Part shown: piece by piece, positions 63,353 through 64,000 of the stretch
How the letters are laid out: every line of letters begins with the position of its first letter
Position numbering within the stretch: the first letter of the stretch is position 1
DNA from: Sphingobacteriales bacterium JAD_PAG50586_3
GTDB taxonomy: Bacteria > Bacteroidota > Bacteroidia > CAMBQF01
Direction of reading: 5' to 3'
NCBI GenBank assembly: GCA_023213195.1
Contig: CP096135.1
Span: forward strand, 1,320,616 to 1,384,615
Length of the DNA: 64,000 bases
The notes under the pieces: model-generated
What the model saw: only the letters and a program-made list of their open reading frames with translations
What the model was told of the DNA's origin: nothing
The model's database searches: none
Position numbers and translations under genes: made by a program

Positions 63353-64000
63353 CTAAGAAAAGGTAAGTAATTCAAGATTTTGACCGTCCCAAACGGCATA
63401 GGTGCGGTATTTTAGCCAGTCGCCAAGGTTTATGTAGCGGCTTTGCCCTATTGGGTGGTCTATTGGCAGGTGGCGGTGTCCAAATATAAAATAATCGGTA
63501 TGGGCTTTTTGTAGCTGCTCTTTAATGTAGATAATCAGCCATTCTTTATCCTCGCCCTCAAAATGCTCATCCGCCGTGCCGGTAGCTATGCGGCTGCGGC
63601 GAGATAAATACAATGCTAGCCCAGTGCCAAAATTAGGGTGCAGGCGGGCAAACAGCCATTTGCACAAAGGGTTGGCAAACACCTTTTTAAAAACTTGTAG
63701 CCATGGGTCGCTAGGGCCTAAACCATCGCCGTGGCCTATCATAAAGCTTTTGCCAAGCAGGTTTATGTTGATAGGCTCGCGGTGTACTATTAATCCTATC
63801 TCTTTCTCTAGGTAGTCAAAGGTCCACATATCGTGGTTGCCGGTAAAAAAGTGAATGGGTATGCCCTTATCTGTTAAGGTTGATAGTTTGCCCAACAACC
63901 TTGTAAACCCACGGGGTACAACTGTTTTATATTCAAACCAAAAATCAAAAACATCGCCTACCAAATAAATTTCGGCAGCATCATGTTCTATGCTATCCAG
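63353..64000 (-). CDS. lpxH: UDP-2,3-diacylglucosamine diphosphatase LpxH (5' end outside window)
   Basis: Lipid A pathway hydrolase cutting UMP from UDP-2,3-diacylglucosamine, a calcineurin-type phosphoesterase. Motifs: GDVFDFWFEY, TGNHDMW, HGDGLGP and FGHRHLP. The frame is open to 64000 (upstream AAEIYLVGD in frame), so the N-terminus, including the first metal motif, lies beyond the edge. The TTG at 63964 is not the start. Confidence 0.92.
   Translation of the reverse strand: MDSIEHDAAEIYLVGDVFDFWFEYKTVVPRGFTRLLGKLSTLTDKGIPIHFFTGNHDMWTFDYLEKEIGLIVHREPININLLGKSFMIGHGDGLGPSDPWLQVFKKVFANPLCKWLFARLHPNFGTGLALYLSRRSRIATGTADEHFEGEDKEWLIIYIKEQLQKAHTDYFIFGHRHLPIDHPIGQSRYINLGDWLKYRTYAVWDGQNLELLTFS

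Overview
The window is chromosomal DNA of a member of the Bacteroidota. The evidence is the many secreted proteins ending in type IX secretion system (T9SS) sorting domains, type IX regulators and envelope parts (PorX, a PorE-like OmpA protein), a fused SecD-SecF, a tmRNA tag of the GENNY type, and promoters of the TTG-N19..23-TAnnTTTG class. I cannot resolve the order or genus.

Layout. 1-3.1 kb: a secreted beta-propeller protein, the tmRNA gene and a T9SS-exported esterase. 3.1-13.9 kb: housekeeping genes (AlaDH/Lys1-like dehydrogenase, ung, OsmC, lipA, PolX-like, M3 peptidase, recX). 13.9-17.3 kb: two choice-of-anchor-L T9SS cargos. 17.3-25.4 kb: der, a glycosyltransferase, an SDR, and an operon in which two DUF748-like proteins flank a YihY/BrkB protein. 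25.4-26.5 kb: a gene-free palindromic array (array A) with its own predicted promoter. 26.5-31.1 kb: small membrane proteins, an AT-rich propeller lipoprotein next to tRNA-Asn with a duplicated 3' end, and gpmI. 31.1-34.3 kb: a stress-like cluster of Omp28-like, YHS-domain and MsrB-MsrA proteins, whose three transcription units share one unusual promoter. 34.4-44.6 kb: large T9SS cargos and a dipeptidase. 44.7-51.6 kb: secDF, tatA, the PorE-like gene and purM. 51.7-57.5 kb: a PCMD-type cargo, a barrel protein, an SDR, L,D-transpeptidase, porX and a phosphodiesterase. 57.5-58.5 kb: a second palindromic array (array B) with the same leader as array A. 58.5-64 kb: small hypotheticals, DinB, an esterase cargo, a PKD-type cargo and the start of lpxH.

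How the genes fit together. SecDF moves cargo into the periplasm. The T9SS, regulated by PorX and anchored to peptidoglycan by the PorE-like protein, then carries the cargo to the surface. At least ten cargo genes lie in this window. The Msr/YHS/Omp28 group looks like an envelope oxidative-damage response under an alternative (ECF-like) sigma factor.

Reading quality. About 18 of some 52 genes are interrupted, nearly always by a one-base change in a homopolymer and often in genes that should be essential or core. I read most of these as sequencing or assembly errors rather than pseudogenes, and I give reconstructed spans. The most novel signals are the shared TGTAAGG-N15-CGACTA promoter in front of three adjacent units, and the two roughly 1-kb palindromic arrays that share a promoter, a 5' hairpin and a leader motif.
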